Below are positions 31,518 through 39,317 of a DNA stretch of 64,000 nt, one piece after another. Made by a program: the position numbers and the translations under genes. The notes beneath the pieces are model-generated. The model ran no database searches. It was not told where the DNA came from and was given only the letters and a program-made list of their open reading frames with translations. How positions within the stretch are numbered: the stretch's first letter is position 1; each line of letters begins with the position of its first letter. This stretch comes from Mumia quercus (lineage in GTDB: Bacteria; Actinomycetota; Actinomycetes; Propionibacteriales; Nocardioidaceae). The DNA is taken from the NCBI RefSeq assembly GCF_025506335.1, contig NZ_JANZYO010000003.1, forward strand, positions 434,001 through 498,000. The letters are read 5' to 3'.

Positions 31518-31621
31518 CGGTCTCCAGGGACCACATTCTGATCGCGCTTTGTACTATTTGTCCGAATTGGGCAGGTATGTCACTCTCGGTCTAGGAGTAC
31601 GGCCCTTCAGTGGCCATGCGT

Positions 31622-31716
31622 AGCGTCCCCCGCACCCCCGGGCGGGCGTGGACGCTGGGATGACGAGCATCCGCTCCTGTGCGTCCGGTGGCGGCGGTGT
31701 CCGCCGCCGCTGCCGG
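31622..31716 (+). promoter_or_regulatory. structured leader upstream of the GH25 gene
   Basis: The 329-bp gap 31518-31846 holds no gene. Two strong RNA hairpins are visible. One has outer arms AGCGTCC/GGACGCT (31622-31628/31650-31656) with CCCGC/GCGGG inside. The other has GGCGGCGG-TGT-CCGCCGCC at 31690-31708, extended to 31716. Upstream, 31540-31600 is AT-richer and may hold the promoter, but no convincing -35/-10 pair was found. Actinobacterial cell-wall lysin genes often carry c-di-AMP riboswitches; I could not recognise the conserved ydaO core here. Confidence 0.4.
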
Positions 31717-31846
31717 ATGCCGTACGTGCGACCCCCGGCGCGTCAACGGCAGTCCTGTGAAGGACGCCCTGCCCGAGCCTTGTGCTCGGTCGGTCCTGCC
31801 TGCTCCGGTCCGGTCGCGAACGACCTACCGGTACAGGAGCAGCATC

Positions 31847-32932
31847 GTGAACACCCCCTTCAGCAACCCCTTCCGCCATCCCCGACGAGTCCGCCGCGCC
31901 GGCGCGACCGTCCTCGCCGTGGGTGCCTCCCTCGTAGGCGCCACCCTCGCCACCTCGGCTCCCGCCTCCGCCGCCCAGACGCCCGCGACGGCGTCGACGG
32001 CCCAGGTCGACACCCAGGTCGAGGCCGTGCGGTCGGCCGACAAGCCCGGCGGCCGCCTCGCCCGCGGCGTCGACGTCTCGGGTCACCAGCACCCGAAGGG
32101 CCGTGCGATCAACTTCGGCAAGATCCGCAAGGCCGGCTACACGTACGCCTTCATCAAGGCGACCGAGGGCCGCGGCTTCGTCAACGAGTACGTCAAGACC
32201 GACGGGCGCGCGAGCGAGCGTGCCGGGCTCGCCACCGGCTTCTACCACTTCGCCCGGCCCGGCACCCCGGCCGTCCCGCAGGCGCGCCACTTCGTCAACC
32301 AGGTCCGTCGCACCGGTGTCCACAAGCCGATGCTCGTCCTCGACCTCGAGGCGAACGACGGTCGCGGCCCCGTGTACATGCGGGCGTGGACCAAGCAGTG
32401 GCTCCGGACCGTCGAGCGCATGACCGGCACCCGCCCCATCCTCTACACCGGGCCGGGCTTCTGGAAGGGGTCGGTCGCGGACGATGCGGCCTTCGCCAAG
32501 TACCCGCTGTGGGTCGCCCACTACGGGACCAGCCGTCCGACCGTCCCGGGCCCGTGGCGCGGCTACACGATCTGGCAGCACACCAGCACCAAGCGCGTCC
32601 CTGGGATCCCCGGTCGCGCCGATGCGAACGTCGGCTCTCGCTCGCTCGCCGAGCGTCTGGCGCCGCCGAAGTCGCACCTCGGGCAGTCCGCCAAGGCCGC
32701 CGCGGCCAAGCGCGCGGAGGCGACGACGAGCCGTTCGGGCGAGCGTCCGGCGGCCGGCGGGACCAGCAAGTCCTCGGCCAAGGACCCCAACGCGACCGAC
32801 GCGGAGATCAAGGACGCCCCGAAGGACGAGCGGCACGCCAAGGCGCCGCTGTCGGGCGCGCTGCTCGACGCGATCACCGCGCACTCCAAGTCCGGCAAGA
32901 AGCTGAGCGGTGTCCCCGGCCTGACCCGCTGA
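31847..32932 (+). CDS. secreted GH25 lysozyme-like muramidase
   Basis: A 361-residue secreted protein. A long basic N-terminus and hydrophobic core (VLAVGASLVGATLATSAP) end in ASAAQ, a good signal peptidase I site near residue 47. The GH25 domain spans about 70-265: ARGVDVSGHQHP carries the catalytic Asp, and YAFIKATEG, GFYHFARP, LVLDLEAND (catalytic Glu region) and IWQHTST follow. It would cut the glycan strands of peptidoglycan. After the domain comes a Lys/Ala/Ser-rich tail of about 90 residues with no anchor. GTG 31847 has AGGAG 7 nt upstream. A structured leader precedes it and a strong terminator follows. Confidence 0.9.
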   Translation: MNTPFSNPFRHPRRVRRAGATVLAVGASLVGATLATSAPASAAQTPATASTAQVDTQVEAVRSADKPGGRLARGVDVSGHQHPKGRAINFGKIRKAGYTYAFIKATEGRGFVNEYVKTDGRASERAGLATGFYHFARPGTPAVPQARHFVNQVRRTGVHKPMLVLDLEANDGRGPVYMRAWTKQWLRTVERMTGTRPILYTGPGFWKGSVADDAAFAKYPLWVAHYGTSRPTVPGPWRGYTIWQHTSTKRVPGIPGRADANVGSRSLAERLAPPKSHLGQSAKAAAAKRAEATTSRSGERPAAGGTSKSSAKDPNATDAEIKDAPKDERHAKAPLSGALLDAITAHSKSGKKLSGVPGLTR

Positions 32933-32953
32933 GCTCACCCACCCTACGGACGC

Positions 32954-32989
32954 AGCCGCGCCGTGCCTCGAAGGAGGCGCGGCGCGGCT
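32954..32989 (+). terminator. strong terminator after the GH25 gene
   Basis: A 16-bp stem with one G-U pair and a GAAG tetraloop (arms 32954-32969 and 32974-32989) is followed by TGTCTGTCT. The -35 box of padR begins in its last bases. Confidence 0.85.
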
Positions 32990-33030
32990 TGTCTGTCTAT
33001 CCTGCGTGTAATACTCTGAGCCGAGTACTC
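32989..33030 (+). promoter_or_regulatory. padR promoter with overlapping operator
   Basis: TTGTCT (32989-32994) and TACTCT (33012-33017) are separated by 17 bp, a good -35/-10 pair. The inverted repeat TACTC-N6-GAGTA (33012-33016/33023-33027) overlaps the -10 box, and GAGTACTC (33023-33030) is itself palindromic. A PadR-family repressor bound here would block its own promoter. The Shine-Dalgarno GGAGGAA follows. Confidence 0.6.
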
Positions 33031-33046
33031 GACATCGGAGGAAGTC

Positions 33047-33721
33047 ATGGCCGTACGACGCCCGGCGAACGCTCTCGCGCTCGCGGTGCTCAGCCTGCTG
33101 GCCGAGCGGCCGATGCACCCCTACGAGATGTCGAGCACGCTGCGGGAGCGGCACAAGGAGGAGAGCATCCGCCTCAACTACGGGTCGCTCTACTCCGTCG
33201 TCGAGTCGCTGGAGAAGAAGGGCCTCATCGCCGCTCGCGAGACCGTGCGCGAGGGGAGGCGTCCCGAGCGGACCGTGTACGAGATCACGTCGGACGGCGA
33301 GGTCGTGATGACCGACTGGCTCAGCGAGCTCCTCAGCGAGCCGAGCCCGCAGTACACCGACTTCGAGGCTGCCCTCTCGCTCATGGCGACGCTCCCGCCC
33401 GAGGACGTGCTGCGTCTGCTCGAGCGTCGGCTGACCGAGCTCGCTTTGCAGGCGCGGACGCACGAGGCGATCCGCGCCGCCGTGCCCGAGGGGTTCCCGC
33501 GCCTGTTCGTCGTCGAGAGCGACTACCAGCAGGCGCTGCGCGACGCCGAGACAGCCTTCGTCAGCGGGCTGGTCGGCGAGCTGCGCGACGGCACCTTCGG
33601 TGGACTGGCCGTGTGGCGGCGGATTCACGAGCTGCGCGACGAAGGGCTCGCTCCCGATGCGCTGGAGCGGGTGCTGCGGGACGAGTTCCCCGAGCTCGAG
33701 GCGATGATGCCCAGCTCGTGA
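33047..33721 (+). CDS. PadR-family transcriptional regulator
   Basis: A 224-residue PadR-family protein. The winged helix-turn-helix occupies about residues 10-85 (ALAVLSLLAERPMHPYEMS, then NYGSLYSVVESLEKKGLI and a wing ending TVYEITSDGEVV). A C-terminal helical dimerisation domain follows (Vir_C type). Such regulators usually repress a neighbouring multidrug exporter and are released by its substrates, which fits the ABC transporter genes directly downstream. GGAGGAA lies 3 nt before ATG 33047. Confidence 0.9.
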   Translation: MAVRRPANALALAVLSLLAERPMHPYEMSSTLRERHKEESIRLNYGSLYSVVESLEKKGLIAARETVREGRRPERTVYEITSDGEVVMTDWLSELLSEPSPQYTDFEAALSLMATLPPEDVLRLLERRLTELALQARTHEAIRAAVPEGFPRLFVVESDYQQALRDAETAFVSGLVGELRDGTFGGLAVWRRIHELRDEGLAPDALERVLRDEFPELEAMMPSS

Positions 33722-33767
33722 CGCGACCCCGTGCGGCCGCACCAGCGGACCGTACGGAACACAAGAG

Positions 33768-33801
33768 CGGTCCCCGACCGACTGCCATCGGCCGGGGACC
33801 G
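33768..33801 (+). terminator. hairpin after padR
   Basis: CGGTCCCCG (33768-33776) pairs with CGGGGACCG (33793-33801) over 9 bp, with additional CCGA/TCGG pairing inside. No T-run follows, so it may also be part of the exporter leader. Confidence 0.5.
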
Positions 33802-33809
33802 TGACCACC

Positions 33810-33887
33810 GAGTCCGGCGCGTGCGCCTCGCCCGACGGCTGCACCTCAAGGCTACGGCACGCGCACCGGACTCCTCACCGGAAGGAG
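33810..33887 (+). promoter_or_regulatory. candidate translational switch in the exporter leader
   Basis: Two exclusive pairings are visible. GAGTCCGG (33810-33817) plus GCGTGC (33819-33824) can pair with GCACGC (33857-33862) and CCGGACTC (33866-33873). Alternatively CTCCT (33871-33875) can pair with the Shine-Dalgarno AGGAG (33883-33887) and hide it. The first stem uses bases of the anti-Shine-Dalgarno, so forming it frees the ribosome site. A frame from GTG 33801 runs through this region in frame with the ABC gene, so ribosome-mediated control is possible. Ligand and mechanism are unknown. Confidence 0.5.
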
Positions 33888-33893
33888 ACCGCC

Positions 33894-34877
33894 GTGCCAC
33901 GCACGACGCGGTCGGGCCCGGCGATCACGGTCGCCGGCCTGACCAAGACCTACCGCACCCGCGACCGTGAGGTCCGGGCGCTCGACGGCATCGACCTGGA
34001 GGTCGAGGCCGGGACGGTGATGGGACTGCTCGGCCCCAACGGGGCCGGGAAGTCGACGACCGTCAAGATCCTCACGACCCTCGCGCGGGCCGACTCCGGT
34101 ACGGCGACGGTCGCGGGCCACGACGTCGCACGCGAGGCCGCCGCGGTGAGACGCGCGATCGGCTACGTGTCCCAGAAGCCGGGCTTCGACCCGATCGGGA
34201 CCGGGAAGGAGAACCTTGTCCTCGCCGGGCGGGTCTACGGGATGCCGGCGCGCGGGGCCCGTGCCCGCGCGGACGAGCTGCTCGAGCGGTTCGGGCTGAC
34301 CGAGGCCGGGCGCCGCCTGGCCCGGACCTGGTCCGGCGGGATGCAGCGCAAGCTCGACGTCGCGATGAGCCTCATGCACCGGCCACAGGTGCTGTTCCTC
34401 GACGAGCCCACGACCGGGCTCGACCCGCAGGCGCGCGCCGACATGTGGGCGGAGATCGAGCGCCTGGCGGCAGACGGCCTCACGGTGCTGCTCACGACGC
34501 ACTACCTGGAGGAGGCCGACCACCTCGCACAGCAGCTGGTGATCGTCGACCAGGGCCGCGTCGTCGTCTCGGGGACGCCGGACGGCCTCAAGCGCAGCCT
34601 GTCCGGCGACGCGATCAGTGTCTCTCTCGCCGAGCGGGACGACCTCCCGCGTGCCTACGGCGCCCTCGCCGGTCTCGACGGCGTCACCGAGCTCGCTCGT
34701 GACCTCGACACGCTGCGGGCTCGTGTCGACGACGGTGCTCTCGCTCTCCCTCGGGTGATGGGCACCCTCGACGCGGCCGGCGTCCGGCTGGCGGCGGTGA
34801 CGGTGTCGCGCCCGTCGCTCGACGACGTCTACCTGCGGTACGCCGGGCGGACGTTCGCGGCGGAGGTGGCCGCATGA
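33894..34877 (+). CDS. drug-type ABC exporter ATPase
   Basis: A 327-residue ATP-binding subunit of the DrrA/CcmA type. Walker A GPNGAGKST (about 45-53), signature TWSGGMQRKLD (a variant of LSGGQ), Walker B VLFLDEPTTGLD and switch histidine LLTTHYLEEAD are present. A DrrA-like C-terminal region (about 230-327) contains SRPSLDDVYLRYAG. GTG 33894 is preceded by AAGGAGA; an in-frame GTG at 33801 would add 31 residues of non-family sequence. The PadR gene upstream and the permease overlapping by 4 nt make this a regulated exporter. The substrate is unknown. Confidence 0.9.
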   Translation: MPRTTRSGPAITVAGLTKTYRTRDREVRALDGIDLEVEAGTVMGLLGPNGAGKSTTVKILTTLARADSGTATVAGHDVAREAAAVRRAIGYVSQKPGFDPIGTGKENLVLAGRVYGMPARGARARADELLERFGLTEAGRRLARTWSGGMQRKLDVAMSLMHRPQVLFLDEPTTGLDPQARADMWAEIERLAADGLTVLLTTHYLEEADHLAQQLVIVDQGRVVVSGTPDGLKRSLSGDAISVSLAERDDLPRAYGALAGLDGVTELARDLDTLRARVDDGALALPRVMGTLDAAGVRLAAVTVSRPSLDDVYLRYAGRTFAAEVAA

Positions 34878-35650
34878 CCACCGTGATCACCCACACGCGG
34901 CTGCTCACCGGTCGGTCGCTGCGCACCCTCGGGCGCCAGCCGGCCTATCTGGCGTTGACGCTGATCCAGCCGCTCGTGTGGCTCCTGCTGTTCGGGGAGC
35001 TGTTCCGCAACGTCGTGGAGCTGCCCGGGTTCGGCGGCAGCTCGTACCTCACCTATCTCACGCCCGGTGTCGTCGTGATGACCGCGATGTTCTCGGCCGG
35101 GTGGGCGGGGACGGGGTTCATCGTCGCGATGGACCGCGGCGTCATGGACCGTGACCTCAGCTCGCCGGTCAGCCGTACGGCCCTGATCGCGAGCTCGCTC
35201 GCCTCGCAGTCGGTGACGATCGCGGTGCAGGCCCTCATCGTCATGGTGGTCGGCGTCGTGGCCGGTGCCCGCTTCGACGGCGGCGTCGCCGGGTGGGTCG
35301 TGGTCGTCGTCGCGGCCGTGCTGCTCGGGGCGGTGTTCGCGGCGCTGTCGGACGCGGTGGCGCTGCTCGTCCGCCAGCAGGAGGCGCTGATCGGCATCTC
35401 GCAGTTCCTCACGCTTCCCCTGACGTTCTTGTCGTCGGTGATGCTCCCGTCCGCGCTGATGCCAGGATGGGTCGCGGAGGCGGCTCGGTTCAATCCCGTC
35501 GACTGGGCGGCTGTCGCCTCTCGGGAAGCACTGTCGGCGAGCCCGGACTGGAGCGTCGTCGCGGAGCGTCTCGGTCTGCTCCTCGCCCTCGGCCTCGTGC
35601 TGGCGTGGCTGGCGACACGGGCCTTCCGGGCGTACCAGCGTTCGGTGTGA
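34874..35650 (+). CDS. ABC-2 type exporter permease
   Basis: A 258-residue ABC-2 permease (DrrB-like) with six hydrophobic segments. Its first cytoplasmic helix region reads GRSLRTLGRQPAYLALTLIQ, and the ABC-2 signature region is around LTLPLTFLSSVMLPSALMPGW cut before GWVAEAARFNP. It pairs with the preceding ATPase, which it overlaps by 4 nt (ATGA). It ends 3 bp from the convergent phosphodiesterase gene, with no room for a terminator. Confidence 0.9.
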   Translation: MTTVITHTRLLTGRSLRTLGRQPAYLALTLIQPLVWLLLFGELFRNVVELPGFGGSSYLTYLTPGVVVMTAMFSAGWAGTGFIVAMDRGVMDRDLSSPVSRTALIASSLASQSVTIAVQALIVMVVGVVAGARFDGGVAGWVVVVVAAVLLGAVFAALSDAVALLVRQQEALIGISQFLTLPLTFLSSVMLPSALMPGWVAEAARFNPVDWAAVASREALSASPDWSVVAERLGLLLALGLVLAWLATRAFRAYQRSV

Positions 35651-35653
35651 GCG

Positions 35654-37681
35654 TCAGCTGAGCTGGTCGCGCCACCCTCGAAGGACCTGGTGCACGGCGT
35701 CGGCGCCGAGGAGGTCGTCGGGTGGTGGGGTGAGGTCGGCCGGTGCGAGCAGCACAGCGCGGTCCTGCCAGCCCCCGAGCCCGCCGTGGCTGCCCACGAG
35801 TTCTTCGAACGCGTGCACGGTCCCGGTGGCGGGGTCGCACGCGCTCACGACGTAGAGGTCCGGCGCTTCGGCCCGCTCCGAGGTCGGGAGGATCCGCTCG
35901 CGCGCCCCCTCGCCGTACGCGGCGAGGGGGTCGACGTCGCCGACGACCTTCCCGGTCCGCAGCGCGAGGATGCCGTCGTCGCCGATGGCGACGGGCCCCT
36001 CGTCCTGGGTCATCGCGATCACGCACCCGATCGCCGGGTCGTTGACCAGTCCGGGGACCAGGCGCGGCCACCGCTCGTCGATCTCCTTGAGCAGCAGGCG
36101 GCGGTCCGTACGGGCGTGCACCAGGCCGAGGTTGCCCGACGCGAGGACGATGAGGTCGCTCGCCGGCTCCTGCCCCCGTACGCTCTCGGGCGCCTCGCCG
36201 GCGCCCGCGCTCGCGCTGCCGGTACGGCGGTCGATCCGCTCAGCCGCCCGCCGCGCCGTCACCGACCCCGTCCCCGCCATCTCTTCGGCGAGGGCGCGCA
36301 GCCGTGCGTAGTCCTCGTTGCTCGCCTGGACGGCCTCCACCGAGCCCGAGGTGAGGTCGGCGACCAGGTCGGCGAGCGTGGCACCGTGCACCTGCAGGAA
36401 CGTCGCGCCCTGCGACTGGCCGTGGTCGCTGACGACCGCGATGCGGTAGCGCCGTCGCGCGTGCGAGGCGACCGTCTCCAGCGTCGCGAGCACGCCGTCG
36501 AGCGCCTCGAGCGCGGCCAGCGACTCGCGGCGGAAGACGCCTGCGTGGTGCGCGACCTCGTCGTAGTCGACGTAGTCCACGTAGACGATCGGCGTCCCGC
36601 GGAGCATCTCCTGCGCGACCACCGCCGTCGACAGGTCGCGGACCACACCGTTCGACCCGGCGCGCAGGAACGCGAACGTCCAGTCGCGCTTCACCCGCGG
36701 CCGGACGTCGCGGCGGACCTGGCGCAGCGCCTGCACGCGTTCGCGCACCACCTCGCCGATCGTCCGGAAAAGGCTGCGGGCGAGCCCGTCGGGCCGCAGG
36801 ACGAACCACGCCACCGCCTCGCGGGTGATCGTGGTGCCGCGGCCGCTGCGCAGGCGCGACATCACCATCGCCGTACGGTCGGCGCCACCGCTGAAGAGGT
36901 TGGAGACCGAGACGCCGCCGTCGGCGAGCAGCCCCGGCCCGGGCGCGCGCTGCTCGATCACTGCCGCGTCCGCAGGATGGTTGGCCGTCAGCACCCGACC
37001 GAGCTCTCGGTCGTACCACCGGAACGCCGGCACCCGTTCGGAGGTCCCGTGGAGGATCCCCAGCTGGCTCGCCGGGGTCGTGCACGGCGTGGTGGGTCGC
37101 CACTCGTGCAGGGTGTGGGTGCCTTCGCGCAACCAGCGCTCGAGCGTGGGCATGTTGCCGGCGGCGAGGGCCCAGGTCAGGACGGGGTAGGCGACACCGT
37201 CGAGCTGGACGACCAGCAGGCCGTCGGAGGCGGGGCCGTCGTCGCGCCGACCCGCCCGGTGGCCGCGGCGTGCGAGCGCCACGGCGAAGCCCTCGTCCGT
37301 CCCCGCGGTCGCCAGCCACGCGAGCAGCGACCCGACGAACGCCGCCAGCCACGCGGCCACCAGCGGCGCCCACCAGCTCTCGACCACGATCCCGGGCACC
37401 ACCGCGAGCGCGACGGCGACGACCAAGCCTTGGCCGGCGACGGCGAGCGCGATCACCGCCACCCACCCGATCCGCGCCGCGACAGCGACCAGCAGCGGGT
37501 GCAGGACAAGTCCGACGAGCCCGATGACCGCCGCCGCCACGGCCGGTGCCCACCACGTGCGGAACGCGAGCTCGTCGAGGACCAGCCCGACGATCACGAG
37601 CGTGAGCGTCGCACCCAGCCACGCCAGGAGCAGCCTCCCCACGTCGCCGAGTCGCAAGCGGCGCCGGGGGGAGGTGGTCAT
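35654..37681 (-). CDS. holin-like / alkaline-phosphatase-superfamily fusion
   Basis: A 675-residue protein. The N-terminal membrane domain (about 10-125) has four hydrophobic segments like the phage holin 4_2/DUF families. It is followed by a type I phosphodiesterase/alkaline phosphatase-superfamily domain (about 150-675). Metal and nucleophile motifs are readable: VVQLDGVAYPVL, RPTTPCTTPASQ (nucleophile Thr region), YVDYDEVAHHAG and AVVSDHGQSQG. An insertion of about 50 residues rich in Ala, Arg and Glu precedes the last strands. The active site could lie on either side of the membrane. The substrate is unknown; polyprenyl or glycerol phosphates are possible. It is the last gene after the purine phosphorylase, SDR and mutase genes, 7 bp from the mutase stop. 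Confidence 0.8.
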   Translation of the reverse strand: MTTSPRRRLRLGDVGRLLLAWLGATLTLVIVGLVLDELAFRTWWAPAVAAAVIGLVGLVLHPLLVAVAARIGWVAVIALAVAGQGLVVAVALAVVPGIVVESWWAPLVAAWLAAFVGSLLAWLATAGTDEGFAVALARRGHRAGRRDDGPASDGLLVVQLDGVAYPVLTWALAAGNMPTLERWLREGTHTLHEWRPTTPCTTPASQLGILHGTSERVPAFRWYDRELGRVLTANHPADAAVIEQRAPGPGLLADGGVSVSNLFSGGADRTAMVMSRLRSGRGTTITREAVAWFVLRPDGLARSLFRTIGEVVRERVQALRQVRRDVRPRVKRDWTFAFLRAGSNGVVRDLSTAVVAQEMLRGTPIVYVDYVDYDEVAHHAGVFRRESLAALEALDGVLATLETVASHARRRYRIAVVSDHGQSQGATFLQVHGATLADLVADLTSGSVEAVQASNEDYARLRALAEEMAGTGSVTARRAAERIDRRTGSASAGAGEAPESVRGQEPASDLIVLASGNLGLVHARTDRRLLLKEIDERWPRLVPGLVNDPAIGCVIAMTQDEGPVAIGDDGILALRTGKVVGDVDPLAAYGEGARERILPTSERAEAPDLYVVSACDPATGTVHAFEELVGSHGGLGGWQDRAVLLAPADLTPPPDDLLGADAVHQVLRGWRDQLS

Positions 37682-37688
37682 CGCCGTC

Positions 37689-39317
37689 TCAGAGCCCCAG
37701 GGCGACGGCCAGGTCGGTGCGGATCGCGTCGAGCCTCGCGGCAGCCGCGATCCGCGCTGCGTCGACGCCGTCGTCGGTGGGGACCACGACCTCGAGGTAG
37801 CACTTGAGCTTGGGCTCGGTCCCCGACGGGCGTACGACGACGCGACCGCCCTCGGCGAGCACCAGCCGCAGGCCGTCGGTCGGGGGGAGCGTCGCGCTCC
37901 CGGTGGCGAGGTCGTCGACGCGCGCGACGGCGTACCCGCCGAGCACCGTCGGCGGCGTCGTGCGCAGGCGCGCCATCGCCGCGGCGATCAGCGACAGGTC
38001 CTCGACCCGTACGGAGAGCTGGTCGGTCGCGTGCAGACCGAACCGTGCGGCGATCTCGTCGAGACGGTCGCGCAGCGTCCGTCCCTCGGCGCGCAGCTCG
38101 GCCGCGAGCTCGAGCACCCGAACCGCTGCGGAGATGCCGTCCTTGTCGCGGGCGATGTCGGGAGCAGCCGCGTAGCCCAGCGCCTCCTCGTACCCGTAGG
38201 CCAGGCCGGGCACCCGTCCGATCCACTTGAAGCCCGTCAGCGTCTCCGCGTACGGCTGCCCGTACGCCTCCGCGAGCCGCCCGAGGAGCGAGGACGACAC
38301 GATCGTCGTCGCGTACGTGCCGGTCGTGCCGCGCCGCAGCAGGAAGTCCGCCAGCAGGACGCCGACCTCGTCGCCGGAGAGCTGGTGCCAACCGGAGGCG
38401 GTGGGCACCGCGACCGCGCAGCGGTCGGCGTCGGGGTCGTTCGCGATCGCCAGGTCCGCGCCGACCCGGTCAGCGAGCGCGAGCAGCAGGTCCGTGGCGC
38501 CCGGCTCCTCGGGGTTGGGGAACGCGACCGTCGGGAAGTCGGGGTCGGGCTGCGCCTGCTCCTCGACCACGTGCAGCGCAGCGAAGCCCGCAGTACGGAC
38601 GACGTCGGCCGTCGTCGCGAGGCCGACACCGTGCAGGGGCGTGTACGCGGCGACGAGGTCGCGTGGCCCCGGAGCGGGCAGCGCCGCGACGGCCGCGACG
38701 TAGGCGGCGCGGACCTCGTCGGAGAGCACCTCGTACGAGGTGTCGCGGGGGAGCGCGTCGACCGGTCCGACCGCGGCGATCGCGTCGGCGATGTCGACGT
38801 CGGCGGGCGGCACGATCTGGCTGCCGTCCCCGAGGTAGACCTTGTATCCGTTGTCCTGCGGAGGGTTGTGCGAAGCCGTCACCATCACGCCCGCCGACGC
38901 GCCGAGGTGCTGGATCGCGAAGGCGAGCACGGGCGTCGGCAACGGCTCGGGCAGCAGCAGCGCGCGGACGCCCGCGGCCTGCGCGATCTCGCAGGTGTCG
39001 CGCGCGAAGACCGCGGAGTTGTGCCGGGCGTCGTAGCCCACCACGAGGGTCGGGGACCCGCCCGCGTGCTCACGCAGGTAGGCCGACAGCCCTGCAGCCG
39101 CCTGCGCCACCACGACCCGGTTCATCCGGGTCGGTCCGGCGCCGAGCGGGCCACGCAGACCGGCGGTGCCGAAGACGAGGCGCCCTGCGAAGCGTGCGGC
39201 GAGCGCGGTCTCGTCTCCGGAGTCGAGCAGCGCCCGCAGCTCGTCACGCGTCTGCGGGTCGGGGTCCTGCGCGATCCACGCCTCGGCGAGGTTCTGGGTG
39301 CTCGGGGGCGTCGTCAT
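37689..39317 (-). CDS. pmmB: phosphohexomutase / likely phosphopentomutase
   Basis: A 542-residue alpha-D-phosphohexomutase with the phosphoserine loop VTASHNPPQDNGYK, metal loop NDPDADRC, sugar loop YEEALGY and phosphate loop RPSGTEPKLK. The EEA(L/I)GY sugar loop and length of about 540 resemble the PGM2 branch, which includes phosphopentomutases, more than the GEESGH loop of classical phosphoglucomutase. The gene follows purine nucleoside phosphorylase in one operon, and no deoB is seen, so conversion of (deoxy)ribose 1-phosphate to 5-phosphate is likely. M. tuberculosis pmmB sits beside deoD in the same way. It overlaps the SDR stop by 4 nt. Confidence 0.88.
   Translation of the reverse strand: MTTPPSTQNLAEAWIAQDPDPQTRDELRALLDSGDETALAARFAGRLVFGTAGLRGPLGAGPTRMNRVVVAQAAAGLSAYLREHAGGSPTLVVGYDARHNSAVFARDTCEIAQAAGVRALLLPEPLPTPVLAFAIQHLGASAGVMVTASHNPPQDNGYKVYLGDGSQIVPPADVDIADAIAAVGPVDALPRDTSYEVLSDEVRAAYVAAVAALPAPGPRDLVAAYTPLHGVGLATTADVVRTAGFAALHVVEEQAQPDPDFPTVAFPNPEEPGATDLLLALADRVGADLAIANDPDADRCAVAVPTASGWHQLSGDEVGVLLADFLLRRGTTGTYATTIVSSSLLGRLAEAYGQPYAETLTGFKWIGRVPGLAYGYEEALGYAAAPDIARDKDGISAAVRVLELAAELRAEGRTLRDRLDEIAARFGLHATDQLSVRVEDLSLIAAAMARLRTTPPTVLGGYAVARVDDLATGSATLPPTDGLRLVLAEGGRVVVRPSGTEPKLKCYLEVVVPTDDGVDAARIAAAARLDAIRTDLAVALGL

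Noticed and set aside
31518-31846. c-di-AMP (ydaO) riboswitch before the GH25 gene
   Set aside because: Context is right and hairpins exist, but I could not find the conserved ydaO core sequence, so only a structured leader is reported.
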